Source: Deltaproteobacteria bacterium (GTDB lineage Bacteria > Bdellovibrionota > Bdellovibrionia > Bdellovibrionales > JAMPXM01). From it: 64,000 nt of DNA. This document shows positions 42,256 through 50,219 of this stretch, one piece after another (position 1 is the stretch's first letter; each line of letters starts with the position of its first letter). The DNA is taken from the NCBI GenBank assembly GCA_017302795.1, contig JAFLCB010000001.1, positions 434,001 to 498,000 on the forward strand. The letters run 5' to 3'. The notes below the pieces were generated by a model. That model ran no database searches. It was not told where the DNA came from and worked only from the letters and a program-made list of their open reading frames with translations. A program made the translations under genes and the position numbers.

Positions 42256-43157
42256 GCCAAGCCGCCTTGTTTAAGAAGTTGGTCCACTTTCGCACGATAT
42301 TTTTCATCAAGCTCTGTTAGCGGCAAGCGAAGTTCGGGGCTCGCAATGATCCCCATTTTATAAAGAGCATATTTAAGAGGAATTGGATTGGCCTCGACAT
42401 AGAGCGCCTCATTGAGCGCTCCGAAGCGGGAGGCAAATTCGCGACTGCAAACTTCGCTCTCACCGTTGGTTGCTCGCTTCATCCAGTTAGAGAAGTCCTT
42501 CGGAATCAAATGTGAAATGACCGAGATCACGCCTTTTCCGCCAGCACCAGCGAGCATCAAACATGTGCCGTCGTCGCCGCTCGATAAAAGCAGGCTTGTC
42601 GTCGAGGCAATGGCTCGACCGAATTCGATATCGCCAGTTGCCTCTTTGATCGCCACGATTCCGTTAACCTTAGCGAGCTCTTGAATCGTCGCGAGCTCAA
42701 GCTTTGTGATTGTGCGACCCGGAACATTGTAAAGGATGATGGGTAGAGAGCTTTCGGTCGCGACTTTCGCGAAATGCTCAAAAAGTCCTCGCTGCGAGGG
42801 TTTGTTGTAATAAGGGACAACAACAAGTGCTCCCGCTGCCCCCCATTCTTTAGCCGCTTTGGTTGCGGCAACAGTTTCCGCCGTGCTGTTTGATCCCGTA
42901 CCCATCACAAGCTTCAACGCACCTGAAGACTCGCTTCGAATAAAATCAAAAATCTGTTTTTTCTCGGCCATTGTAATCGTTGGACTCTCACCCGTCGTCC
43001 CGCTGACAACGATGCCTGTGACCCCACCGTCAATTTGACTGCGAACTAATTTTTTTAGCGATGTCCAGTCAACTTCTCCCTTAAAAAAGGGCGTGATCAA
43101 GGCCGTATAGACTCCCGAAAAATTTGGCGCGGACCTAGAAAAATCTGTCGTGGACAC
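42252..43157 (-). CDS. dapA: 4-Hydroxy-tetrahydrodipicolinate synthase
   Basis: 301 residues from GTG 43157 with GGAGG 6 bases upstream. TIM-barrel motifs: GVYTALITPFFKGEVDWTSL, VVSGTTGESPTITMAEKKQI, GALVVVPYYNKPSQRGLFEH, IILYNVPGRTITKLELATIQ (catalytic Tyr), and NGIVAIKEATGDI (Schiff-base Lys). It condenses pyruvate with aspartate semialdehyde. The cluster order dapF-dapA-dapB makes the whole set a peptidoglycan/lysine precursor operon. Confidence 0.95.
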   Translation of the reverse strand: MSTTDFSRSAPNFSGVYTALITPFFKGEVDWTSLKKLVRSQIDGGVTGIVVSGTTGESPTITMAEKKQIFDFIRSESSGALKLVMGTGSNSTAETVAATKAAKEWGAAGALVVVPYYNKPSQRGLFEHFAKVATESSLPIILYNVPGRTITKLELATIQELAKVNGIVAIKEATGDIEFGRAIASTTSLLLSSGDDGTCLMLAGAGGKGVISVISHLIPKDFSNWMKRATNGESEVCSREFASRFGALNEALYVEANPIPLKYALYKMGIIASPELRLPLTELDEKYRAKVDQLLKQGGLA

Positions 43158-43174
43158 AAGTGACCTCCAAAAAC

Positions 43175-43981
43175 TTAAAGCTCAATCGGGTGCGAAACTT
43201 CGAACACCGATTGCGCAGGTCCGACAAGCACCAAAGAATGTGGAAAATTCGGGGCAAGGACTTTCAAGAGTCCCCCGGGATTTCTTACTTGAATTCCTGC
43301 CGGCGGCCAATTGTTCGATGAGGCGACCGTCGCAGCCGCCAACACTCCGGTCCCGCAAGAAAGCGTGTAGTCTTCAACGCCTCGCTCGAAAGTGATCGCT
43401 TCGATAGAGTTCGCCGAAACGCGGCGGAAAAAGGTGACATTCGCTCCGGCGGGTCCAGCCTCAGTCGGCCATCGATACTGAATTGCAAAATTTCGATCCG
43501 ACAATTTCATTACATCCTGGTCAACTTCCAAAACCGCGTGCGGCACGCCGGTATCTATAAGCACAGCTCCAGAGGGTAGGAGCTGCTGCTTGAGGGGTCG
43601 GTGAGTGTAGTTCACTTCGGCAGAATAAGACCCCTCTGTCAGTGCGTTCAGAATCACAGTTCCGAATTCTGTTTGCAGCTGGTGGGGGAATTTCGCTTTT
43701 GCTTTTTGCAACCACGCCGCCGCCGCCCGCGCTGCATTTCCACACATAGCCGCGCGTGATCCATCGCTATTATAGAAATACCACTTCGTCATAGATTCGC
43801 TCTGTGGCTGCATGACAACGAGACCATCTGCGCCAATTCCAAAGTGGCGATCGCAGACTTTCACGATTTCTTCTCGCGTCAGTCTTGAGGTAATTCCCGC
43901 GACAGATTCCACGAACAGAAAATCGTTACCCGCTGCAACCAGCTTCGTCATGATTTTCAAATTCGGCGCAACAGCCGACAT
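43175..43981 (-). CDS. dapF: Diaminopimelate epimerase
   Basis: 268 residues; the ATG overlaps the stop of the LptM-like gene (TGATG). MTKLVAAGNDFLFVES, FGIGADGLVVM, YNSDGSRAAMCGNAARAAAA with the first catalytic Cys, IDTGVPHAVLEV, and ERGVEDYTLSCGTGVLAAAT with the second catalytic Cys. It makes meso-diaminopimelate from the LL isomer for peptidoglycan and lysine. Confidence 0.95.
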   Translation of the reverse strand: MSAVAPNLKIMTKLVAAGNDFLFVESVAGITSRLTREEIVKVCDRHFGIGADGLVVMQPQSESMTKWYFYNSDGSRAAMCGNAARAAAAWLQKAKAKFPHQLQTEFGTVILNALTEGSYSAEVNYTHRPLKQQLLPSGAVLIDTGVPHAVLEVDQDVMKLSDRNFAIQYRWPTEAGPAGANVTFFRRVSANSIEAITFERGVEDYTLSCGTGVLAAATVASSNNWPPAGIQVRNPGGLLKVLAPNFPHSLVLVGPAQSVFEVSHPIEL

Positions 43982-44196
43982 CAGCGACCGCGCCCGTCTG
44001 GGGTTAAGGTTGGGGTAGGTGTTGGAATGATTGTCGGCCGTGCTTGCTCGGCCGTTCGTTTGTAAGTCGGCGCGCCTCGTCCAATGTGTGCAGGCTCAAG
44101 CGGCGGAAGAGGCTTGCCCTTTACGCCGCAGCTTGCGCTGATTCCCGCGCAGACGCTGACGGCCAGAACAAAGATAATTTGGTTTCGCGTGTTCAT
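43981..44196 (-). CDS. LptM-like small lipoprotein upstream of dapF
   Basis: 71 residues. Signal peptide IIFVLAVSVCAGI and lipobox SASC, followed directly by GVKGKPLPPLEP and a proline/threonine-rich tail. Enterobacterial LptM (YifL) is a small lipoprotein with a CGxKGPLxxP start that is encoded immediately upstream of dapF and helps mature the LPS translocon LptD-LptE; both the sequence start and gene position match. Identification rests on these short motifs, so it is inference. It also overlaps the upstream gene (ATGA). Confidence 0.7.
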   Translation of the reverse strand: MNTRNQIIFVLAVSVCAGISASCGVKGKPLPPLEPAHIGRGAPTYKRTAEQARPTIIPTPTPTLTPDGRGR

Positions 44197-45203
44197 GATC
44201 CTGATTTCTCGCTCGATTTCAGATCGGACTCAACCGATTCCGTTGCTAAACAAAGTTCGGGGTGGACAGAGTATATTTTTCGACGCCGTGGAGTCATCTC
44301 GTGGCAAATTCGAAGGTAGTTTCTGGCAGCATTCCGATCACGCACCGCGGCCGTCGAAATCTTGCCCGACGTCTTCGATTCCTGCTCCTCAGATGTTTTC
44401 CATTTCCAATACCAAACCTCAGGGTCTTCAGGCGCCTGTGATTCCCACGCGACAGTTGCGGCCCGCGCTCCCTTTGCGTCCTTTCGACGCCAGAGATCCT
44501 TTACCACGAGAAGCCGGATCGCCGAATCGAGCCCTCCCCAGTCGATAGGATAATCGCTAGACACGATTTTCAATGGCGGAAGATTTGGTTGGTCGTTGAT
44601 AAGACAAGACTGCACCTGAAGCCGAATCAATCGGACCTCGAGGCTTGGCGCGAAAATCCTCTCCGCTTCTTTCGCAAAGGATTCTGCGCGACTACAGTCA
44701 AGAGCCCTTAAAGCGGCCCTTGCGCCAAGAAGAACAACTGATAAGTTTCCAACTTCAAGAGGCATCACCGCCTGGAGTAGATCCACTGCCTCCTTTGGCC
44801 GCGACAGCCACAAAGATTCGGCCAGAGCATGTTGATTTTGCGCCTTATCCGAAAGAAACACGGTCGCGATTTCTTCCCAACTCCGCAATAGTTCTGCCCG
44901 GGTGGCCCCTTTCCCTGAATTCGGCGCCACGGGCTTTTTTTCAATTTTTGATTGGAGGTCGATCTCGGTGGACAAGGTCGTATATGCCGCGGCGAGAGTT
45001 CTAACTGCCTCCATACGCCGACCCGCGAGAACTAGCTCTTTTGCTTTTTCAGTCGCCGCCTTTGCATCCGTTTTTAAGGAAGATTTCACGGCCTGCGCCG
45101 AAGCATACGGTCCGCACAAACCTAGGCTTGTGACTGCCGCAATAAAAAAGGCTCGCGCGCAGCAAGCCTTATATGAAGAGTCAAAATAAGGTGTCTTCGT
45201 CAT
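44193..45203 (-). CDS. Secreted helical-repeat protein of unknown function
   Basis: 336 residues from ATG 45203. A signal peptide-like start (CARAFFIAAVTSLGLCGPYA then SAQA). The mature protein is Ala-rich, alpha-helical and TPR/SEL-like (KAKELVLAGRRMEAVRTLAA, ALRALDCSRAESFAKEAERI, LIRLQVQSCLINDQP), and ends with a charged tail. No family recognised. It overlaps the LptM-like gene by 4 bases and so heads the dapF-dapA-dapB run. Confidence 0.72.
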   Translation of the reverse strand: MTKTPYFDSSYKACCARAFFIAAVTSLGLCGPYASAQAVKSSLKTDAKAATEKAKELVLAGRRMEAVRTLAAAYTTLSTEIDLQSKIEKKPVAPNSGKGATRAELLRSWEEIATVFLSDKAQNQHALAESLWLSRPKEAVDLLQAVMPLEVGNLSVVLLGARAALRALDCSRAESFAKEAERIFAPSLEVRLIRLQVQSCLINDQPNLPPLKIVSSDYPIDWGGLDSAIRLLVVKDLWRRKDAKGARAATVAWESQAPEDPEVWYWKWKTSEEQESKTSGKISTAAVRDRNAARNYLRICHEMTPRRRKIYSVHPELCLATESVESDLKSSEKSGS

Positions 45204-45248
45204 CGACGTAGTTTTACCTAAGTCGCACGAAAAAACACCTGGCGATTT

Positions 45249-45866
45249 TTACGGAGCAAATGATTTTGCTGTAAGCTCTTGTGTGATTTTGCCAAGCTGG
45301 CTGTCAGCAATTGCTTTTACCATGCCGTTGATTGGAACTTCTTGCGGATTGATCCATGCCTCTTGGATTTGACCGTTCGACTTGTCCTTAATTTTTGCGT
45401 AGATCGCATCGAAGGTTCCGGCCGGGACAGTAACGCTAGCTTCTTTTGTTTCAACGATTTCGATGTTTGAAGTGTCTGGCAACGATTGCTCTTGGCCATT
45501 AGCCAAAAGTTTTTTTACTTGGCCCGTCGCTTTGTCGAAAAGGATTTCGACCTTTTGTTTTCCGAGGAATCCCATGTCCATGTCCTGCTGAACCCAGATT
45601 TCAGACCCGTTGTCTTCGCGAACAAATGATTTCACAGACCCATTTAAAATGCCGCCGGCCATCTTGTAATCTGCTTTGTCGCCAACTTTCCACTTAAGAG
45701 CTGTGGCCGAAACTTGCGATTGAATTACCGCTGATTGAATTACCGGCTGAGCCGACGCAACTGCGAGCTCTTGAGCGTGTTCAGCTGCATGAGCGCAGTT
45801 ATTACCTGCAGAAGCGGAAGTGGAAATGAATAGCGCCGCAAGTGCCATGAATAAAGACTTAAGCAT
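45249..45866 (-). CDS. Small secreted protein, unknown (DUF3108-like fold possible)
   Basis: 205 residues from ATG 45866 with AAGGAGG upstream. MLKSLFMALAALFISTSASA is a clean signal peptide with an AxA site. The mature part is beta-rich (ALKWKVGDKADYKMAGGILN, KQKVEILFDKATGQVKKLLA, VTVPAGTFDAIYAKIKDK). The pattern 'G...Y.......g......V........G......v' with V-PAGTFDA is reminiscent of DUF3108 periplasmic proteins, but this is a guess. It precedes 44193-45203 on the same strand. The 146 bases to ftsK hold nothing that I can name. Confidence 0.72.
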   Translation of the reverse strand: MLKSLFMALAALFISTSASAGNNCAHAAEHAQELAVASAQPVIQSAVIQSQVSATALKWKVGDKADYKMAGGILNGSVKSFVREDNGSEIWVQQDMDMGFLGKQKVEILFDKATGQVKKLLANGQEQSLPDTSNIEIVETKEASVTVPAGTFDAIYAKIKDKSNGQIQEAWINPQEVPINGMVKAIADSQLGKITQELTAKSFAP

Positions 45867-46011
45867 AAGATCCTCCTTGATGTGGGCCTGATCATCCCAC
45901 CGACGTCGGTCGAGTCAACGGGTGAGGGGCTAAGGTCCTTAGAAGCGGGCGTGCGTTAGGACTTTGTGCCAGGAATCCACAGTCGCGGAAGCGCTGTGAG
46001 AACGGTGGCTA

Positions 46012-48522
46012 CTATGGTTCTGGCATCGGCTGAATCAAAACCTGGCGAGGTTTCGATCCATTGGATGGACCAACAACTCCTTGATTTTCAAACTGATCAA
46101 TCAATCGACTTGCCCGAGGATAGCCGAGACCAAATTTTCGCTGAATCAGCGAGGCACTGACCGTCTTTTGACCGGATACCCAGGCCAAAATGTGATCGTA
46201 CATATCATCACTACTTGGCTCGTCACCGAATTCGCCAGCGGCAAAAGCGCCTGTGCCGCCATTAAAGGCTCCACCCTCGCCTTCTGCTGACCCGCCTTCA
46301 AGTGCGCGCATCGCAAGTTCGTCGTACTGCGGTTCGGCCTGATCCGACCAGCTCTTGACGACTTTTTCGATCTCTTCGTTTGTTAACCAAGGCGCGTGAT
46401 GCCGCTGCGGTTTTGAAACTCCTGGCGAAAGAAACAACATATCCCCGCGTCCCAGAAGTCGTTCGGCACCCTTTTCGTCGAGAATGATTTTTGAATCCAA
46501 AAAGCCTGGGACCTTAAAACTGACTCGGCCAGGAATATTGGTTTTAATTCGACCCGTAACGATTTCTTTTCGCGGAGTCTGCATCGCTAAGATCAAATGC
46601 ATTCCCGCCGCACGCGCCATTTGCGTTAGCCGCACAACACCCTCTTCGACATGTTGTTTGTCGGTCATCATCAAGTCACCGAACTCTTCAATGACGTAGA
46701 CGATAAATGGCTGAAGCGTGTAGTAGTACATCTCGTTTTTGCGGTTCTGAATTTCGAGATCTGTGTTGATTTGCGCATGCTCTTCAATTTGCGCCTTCGT
46801 TAACTTCGCGACCGCCTCATTGAACTCTTCAAGTTTTCGCACTTTAAAGCGATTGAACGACCGGTTTCGTTTTTCCATTTCTCTAACGCCCCAGCGAAGT
46901 GCGACGACCGCCTTCTTCGGTTCGCAAATCGGCGGCATCAAGAGATGGGGAATGTTATTGAACAAAGTGAGATCGACCTGTTTGGGGTCGATCAATACAA
47001 TCCGCAAAGTTTTGGGCGAATGACGGAAAATAAACCCCGTGATGCTTGATACAACAAACACCGATTTACCAGAGCCCGTTTGCCCGGCGACCATCATGTG
47101 CGGCATTGAACGAAGATCCACCACGCGAGGCGTCCCGTCGACTTCCCGGCCCAAACAAATTGGCAGGACGGTGTCTTCTTTCCAGAATTTCGAATCCGCC
47201 AAAATGTCCTTAAGATAAACTGTTTCTCGATGGGCATTGGATGTTTCGATGCCAACGACATCGCGACCTGGAATCGGTGCGATAATCCGAAGCGATTCCG
47301 CACTAAGCGCCAACGCCAAATCGTCGGCGCGGTTGGTGATCGCGGTTAATTGCACATCCGCATTGGGGCGGAATTCAAACAGCGTAACCGCAGGGCCCGA
47401 TTTTGCTGCGACGACTTCGCCATTCACATCGAACTTCGAAAGCTTTTCGACAATGATGCGCGCTTTTTCTTCTATCTCTCGTTTGTCGACTCGAATCCTA
47501 GTGGCCGGTGGATCTTCTAAAACCGAAAGATCGGGCAGTTTCCAGTTTTCGACTTGGCGATTTACTTTCGCCTGCATTTTTACGGGACGTCTTTTAAGTC
47601 CGGCAAGCACCGGCTTATGAGAGTTCGCCATTAACGACGCAGAGTTCACTTCTGCTTCGTCCAAGACCTCTTCTTCAGTTTCCCCGTGGTCTTCAAAATC
47701 AATTTCGGCCTTCGATGCATTTGTGGTGGAACTTTTCGATGTATTCTTTTTTGGACGAACTAGCGCCAGGACCTTGTCAGCCAGTCCTGGTTTTTCTGAA
47801 TCTTTGTTTGATACCTTTTGAACAGCGTTTTCCACATTTGCGGAACTCGGTTTATCATTCAAATTATCCGCCCGAGCCTTGGCCGGTGGCGGCAAAGTGA
47901 GATTTGCCTCTAGCACCTTGAATCCGGTAGCGATCCCCTGCCCAGTTCGACGGAAACCCGCCATAACTGTCTGGATCCAATCTTCAACTGACCGTTCGGA
48001 ATAAAAAATCACAAGAACCAGGGCAACACTCCACAACAATACTGCCACGCCAACCAGATTAAAGACTGCGATTAAGCCACGAACAACGATGGCTCCAAAA
48101 AGACCGCCAACGGGAATATGACCGTTAAAGACTTTTTCAGCTGGAAGGTGCAGCGCCAATAAAGAAGAGGCCGTCAAAAGCAACGCAACTCCCCAAGCCA
48201 AACGAACAACCAGAGTCGATCCACCCTCGCGCTCCATGAAAGTTCGCCAAGCCAACCGAAGCGACCCGTAAACAAACAGCCAGGCTCCAAGTCCGAATCC
48301 TTGGTAGAGAAGGTCCGCCAAAAAGCTTCCTACGAAGCCGCAGGCGTTCTTCGCCACGAGACCCATTCCGGTCGAATTGAAAGAAGGATCTGACGAATGA
48401 AAAGTCGCCAACGCCAATGCGAGAAAAATACCCGCTGCCGCCCAGATGATACCGATCACATCCCGACGAATACGACCCGAGAACCCATGCGCAGATTTTG
48501 AAGACCGAAGACTCACACCCAT
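46012..48522 (-). CDS. ftsK: DNA translocase FtsK
   Basis: 836 residues from ATG 48522 (in-frame GTG 48606 is an alternative that would nearly meet queE). Four to five N-terminal membrane spans (DVIGIIWAAAGIFLALALAT onwards), a linker of about 200 residues rich in Lys/Ser/Glu, then the RecA-like motor: MPHMMVAGQTGSGKSVFVVS (Walker A), RIVLIDPKQVDLTLFNNIPH, YVIEEFGDLMMTD (Walker B) and MHLILAMQTPRKEIVTGRIK. The C-terminal gamma winged helix (SASLIQRKFGLGYPRASRLI) recognises KOPS. It moves chromosome termini during division. Confidence 0.95.
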   Translation of the reverse strand: MGVSLRSSKSAHGFSGRIRRDVIGIIWAAAGIFLALALATFHSSDPSFNSTGMGLVAKNACGFVGSFLADLLYQGFGLGAWLFVYGSLRLAWRTFMEREGGSTLVVRLAWGVALLLTASSLLALHLPAEKVFNGHIPVGGLFGAIVVRGLIAVFNLVGVAVLLWSVALVLVIFYSERSVEDWIQTVMAGFRRTGQGIATGFKVLEANLTLPPPAKARADNLNDKPSSANVENAVQKVSNKDSEKPGLADKVLALVRPKKNTSKSSTTNASKAEIDFEDHGETEEEVLDEAEVNSASLMANSHKPVLAGLKRRPVKMQAKVNRQVENWKLPDLSVLEDPPATRIRVDKREIEEKARIIVEKLSKFDVNGEVVAAKSGPAVTLFEFRPNADVQLTAITNRADDLALALSAESLRIIAPIPGRDVVGIETSNAHRETVYLKDILADSKFWKEDTVLPICLGREVDGTPRVVDLRSMPHMMVAGQTGSGKSVFVVSSITGFIFRHSPKTLRIVLIDPKQVDLTLFNNIPHLLMPPICEPKKAVVALRWGVREMEKRNRSFNRFKVRKLEEFNEAVAKLTKAQIEEHAQINTDLEIQNRKNEMYYYTLQPFIVYVIEEFGDLMMTDKQHVEEGVVRLTQMARAAGMHLILAMQTPRKEIVTGRIKTNIPGRVSFKVPGFLDSKIILDEKGAERLLGRGDMLFLSPGVSKPQRHHAPWLTNEEIEKVVKSWSDQAEPQYDELAMRALEGGSAEGEGGAFNGGTGAFAAGEFGDEPSSDDMYDHILAWVSGQKTVSASLIQRKFGLGYPRASRLIDQFENQGVVGPSNGSKPRQVLIQPMPEP

Positions 48523-48588
48523 GTCGAACAGTTTATGCGGAACACACCGTTGGTTCCTAGCGCCGCGGCGCTCGACTTGACTTTGGTA

Positions 48589-48608
48589 GCGTGGCTCCGT
48601 AGCCACGC
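48589..48608. promoter_or_regulatory. Perfect 8-bp palindrome in the ftsK/queE divergent region
   Basis: GCGTGGCT (48589-48596), loop CCGT, AGCCACGC (48601-48608). It lies in the 90 bases between the starts of ftsK and queE, a few bases from the queE start. It could be an operator or a leader hairpin hiding the queE start; no classical ribosome site is seen. Confidence 0.45.
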
Positions 48609-48612
48609 GTGT

Positions 48613-49269
48613 ATGACAGCGCTCAAGATCAACGAGGTCTTTTACAGTATCCAGGGGGAAACCTCTTGGGTTGGCTTCCCGACGGTCTTCATCCGAACGT
48701 CTGGCTGCAACCTCCGATGTCGATATTGCGACACGACCTATGCGTTTTATCAGGGCGAGCTGCGGTCGATCGAATCCTTAATCGAAGAAGTACAGTCCCA
48801 TCCAGCCAAACACGTCTGTCTGACCGGAGGAGAGCCGTTGCTCCAGCGCGCTAGCTTCGAGCTATTGGCGGCGCTTTGCGATTTAGGGTACAAAGTGTCA
48901 CTTGAAACCGGCGGATCTTTAGATTGTGCGAAGGTAGATCCGCGTGTGAAGAAGATCATAGACGTAAAAACACCGGATTCGGGCGCAGCGGATTCTTTTC
49001 ACATGTCAAATTTGCCGTCGAACCCCGATTTTTCGGTTGTCAACACCGAATTCAAATTCGTCATTTGTTCCGAAAATGATTTTTTCTGGGCCCGGAATTT
49101 CGCTGAACAAAACCAACTCTTCGAACGGACTGAGGTTTTGTTCAGTCCGGCACACCAAAGAGTCGACGCAAAATGGCTCGCATCAAAAATTCTTGCATCA
49201 AAATGCCCTGCGCGCTTGCAAACTCAACTACACAAGTTTATCTGGTCTGCCCACACGCGCGGAGTTTGA
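48613..49269 (+). CDS. queE: 7-Carboxy-7-deazaguanine synthase QueE
   Basis: 218 residues from ATG 48613. Radical-SAM: KINEVFYSIQGETSWVGFPT, TSGCNLRCRYCDTTYAFYQG with the CxxxCxxC cluster site, VCLTGGEPLLQR, SLETGGSLDCAKVDPRVKKI, and a C-terminal TRLQTQLHKFIW. It converts 6-carboxy-tetrahydropterin into 7-carboxy-7-deazaguanine, the queuosine/7-deazaguanine precursor. No other queuosine genes are in the window. The 170 bases after it hold a 10-bp direct repeat (GGATTGAATC at 49307 and 49320) and no gene I can support. Confidence 0.93.
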   Translation: MTALKINEVFYSIQGETSWVGFPTVFIRTSGCNLRCRYCDTTYAFYQGELRSIESLIEEVQSHPAKHVCLTGGEPLLQRASFELLAALCDLGYKVSLETGGSLDCAKVDPRVKKIIDVKTPDSGAADSFHMSNLPSNPDFSVVNTEFKFVICSENDFFWARNFAEQNQLFERTEVLFSPAHQRVDAKWLASKILASKCPARLQTQLHKFIWSAHTRGV

Positions 49270-49439
49270 TGTTCGAGGACGGGTCCGGCCGCTGATTTTA
49301 ATCCCTGGATTGAATCCCAGGATTGAATCAGAGCACCTCCCCCGCCAGTTCGACTTTGAAGCCACTCGTTGGGAAGTCTGGAAGGATTCCGGATTAGCTA
49401 ACCAGGAATAAAAACACACAACACTAAACCTACTAAAGA

Positions 49440-49964
49440 ATGGACCCATCAATGGCAGTTGAGACTCCGACCACTGGAATGAATGGCATTACTCGTGACC
49501 TCTCTCGCGATCTAAATCGCGAAGTGCCCTATAAAGGACTGGTTACATCTGCCCAAGGCCTTTCGAGCCAGAGTCTGTCGAGCCAGAGTCTGTCGAACCA
49601 GAATCTCTCGAACCAGAATCTCTCGAACGAACGCAATATGGCAGCTGGCATCAACTCGCCAAACCTGAACTCGTCTGACAACCTTTTCGTTGCCAATCTC
49701 CAAGCTGTTAGCCTCGAGAAGCTCGTTAAGAGCAAACTCGAAGTGCTCTTCCAACAACAACGCGATGCCAACATCGAGCTTTCTGGTTTGTACGACATCG
49801 TTTTAGAGCAAGTAGAAAAGCCATTGATTGAACTCGCACTTCAGTCGCGCAACGGCAACCAAGTTAAAACTGCTCAGCTTCTTGGAATCAACCGCAACAC
49901 CTTGAAAAAGAAAATCGACAGTTACAAAATTCGCATTAAGCGCTCTTCACAAAGAGACCAATAG
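49440..49964 (+). CDS. Fis-like DNA-binding protein with repetitive N-terminus
   Basis: 174 residues from ATG 49440 (ATG 49452 also possible). The N-terminal half is low complexity and contains four 5-residue repeats (SSQSL, SSQSL, SNQNL, SNQNL). The C-terminal about 60 residues are a Fis-type helix-turn-helix: LYDIVLEQVEKPLIELALQS, then RNGNQVKTAQLLGINRNTLK, ending KKKIDSYKIR. Classic Fis is about 98 residues and shapes the nucleoid. No response-regulator or sigma-54 domain is attached. It sits between queE and dnaB. Confidence 0.88.
   Translation: MDPSMAVETPTTGMNGITRDLSRDLNREVPYKGLVTSAQGLSSQSLSSQSLSNQNLSNQNLSNERNMAAGINSPNLNSSDNLFVANLQAVSLEKLVKSKLEVLFQQQRDANIELSGLYDIVLEQVEKPLIELALQSRNGNQVKTAQLLGINRNTLKKKIDSYKIRIKRSSQRDQ
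49563..49622 (+). repeat. Four 15-bp tandem repeats within the Fis-like gene
   Basis: Two identical copies of TCGAGCCAGAGTCTG (49563-49592) and two identical copies of TCGAACCAGAATCTC (49593-49622), in frame with the protein repeats. The homogenised pairs suggest recent slippage; copy number could vary without a frameshift. Confidence 0.9.
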
Positions 49965-50059
49965 TCTCTACTTCCCTCGACAGCCGGCTGCCTAAATTTT
50001 CCGGCACCGGCTGCGATGCGGAAAACTGGCAACATGGTCGTTACTAGTTTTCCACTTCG

Positions 50060-50068
50060 TTATGCACA
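50060..50068 (+). promoter_or_regulatory. DnaA box upstream of dnaB
   Basis: TTATGCACA, a perfect match to TTATNCACA, 152 bases before the dnaB start. One box in this region only; it is not part of an origin-like cluster. It could let DnaA influence dnaB transcription. The remaining bases of 49965-50219 contain an imperfect GCCGG-rich hairpin (near 49983-50012) and no gene. Confidence 0.45.
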
Positions 50069-50219
50069 GAGTTTTCAACTTGCCACACACTATTTGCACC
50101 AGCGGGCCATCCAGCACTCACCTCACGACTGCCCCGCATTTTCTTTTTAAGATTATTTAGATCAGACTGATGTGCCATAGATTGCCTTTTCACGAGAGGC
50201 GTCGTTCGCTGGGGGGATT

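Noticed and set aside
49270-49439. Open frame after queE ending in RWEVWKDSGLANQE.
   Set aside because: The only start available is a TTG at 49310 without a clear ribosome site, giving about 34 residues; the longer frame overlaps queE. Could be real but cannot be supported.
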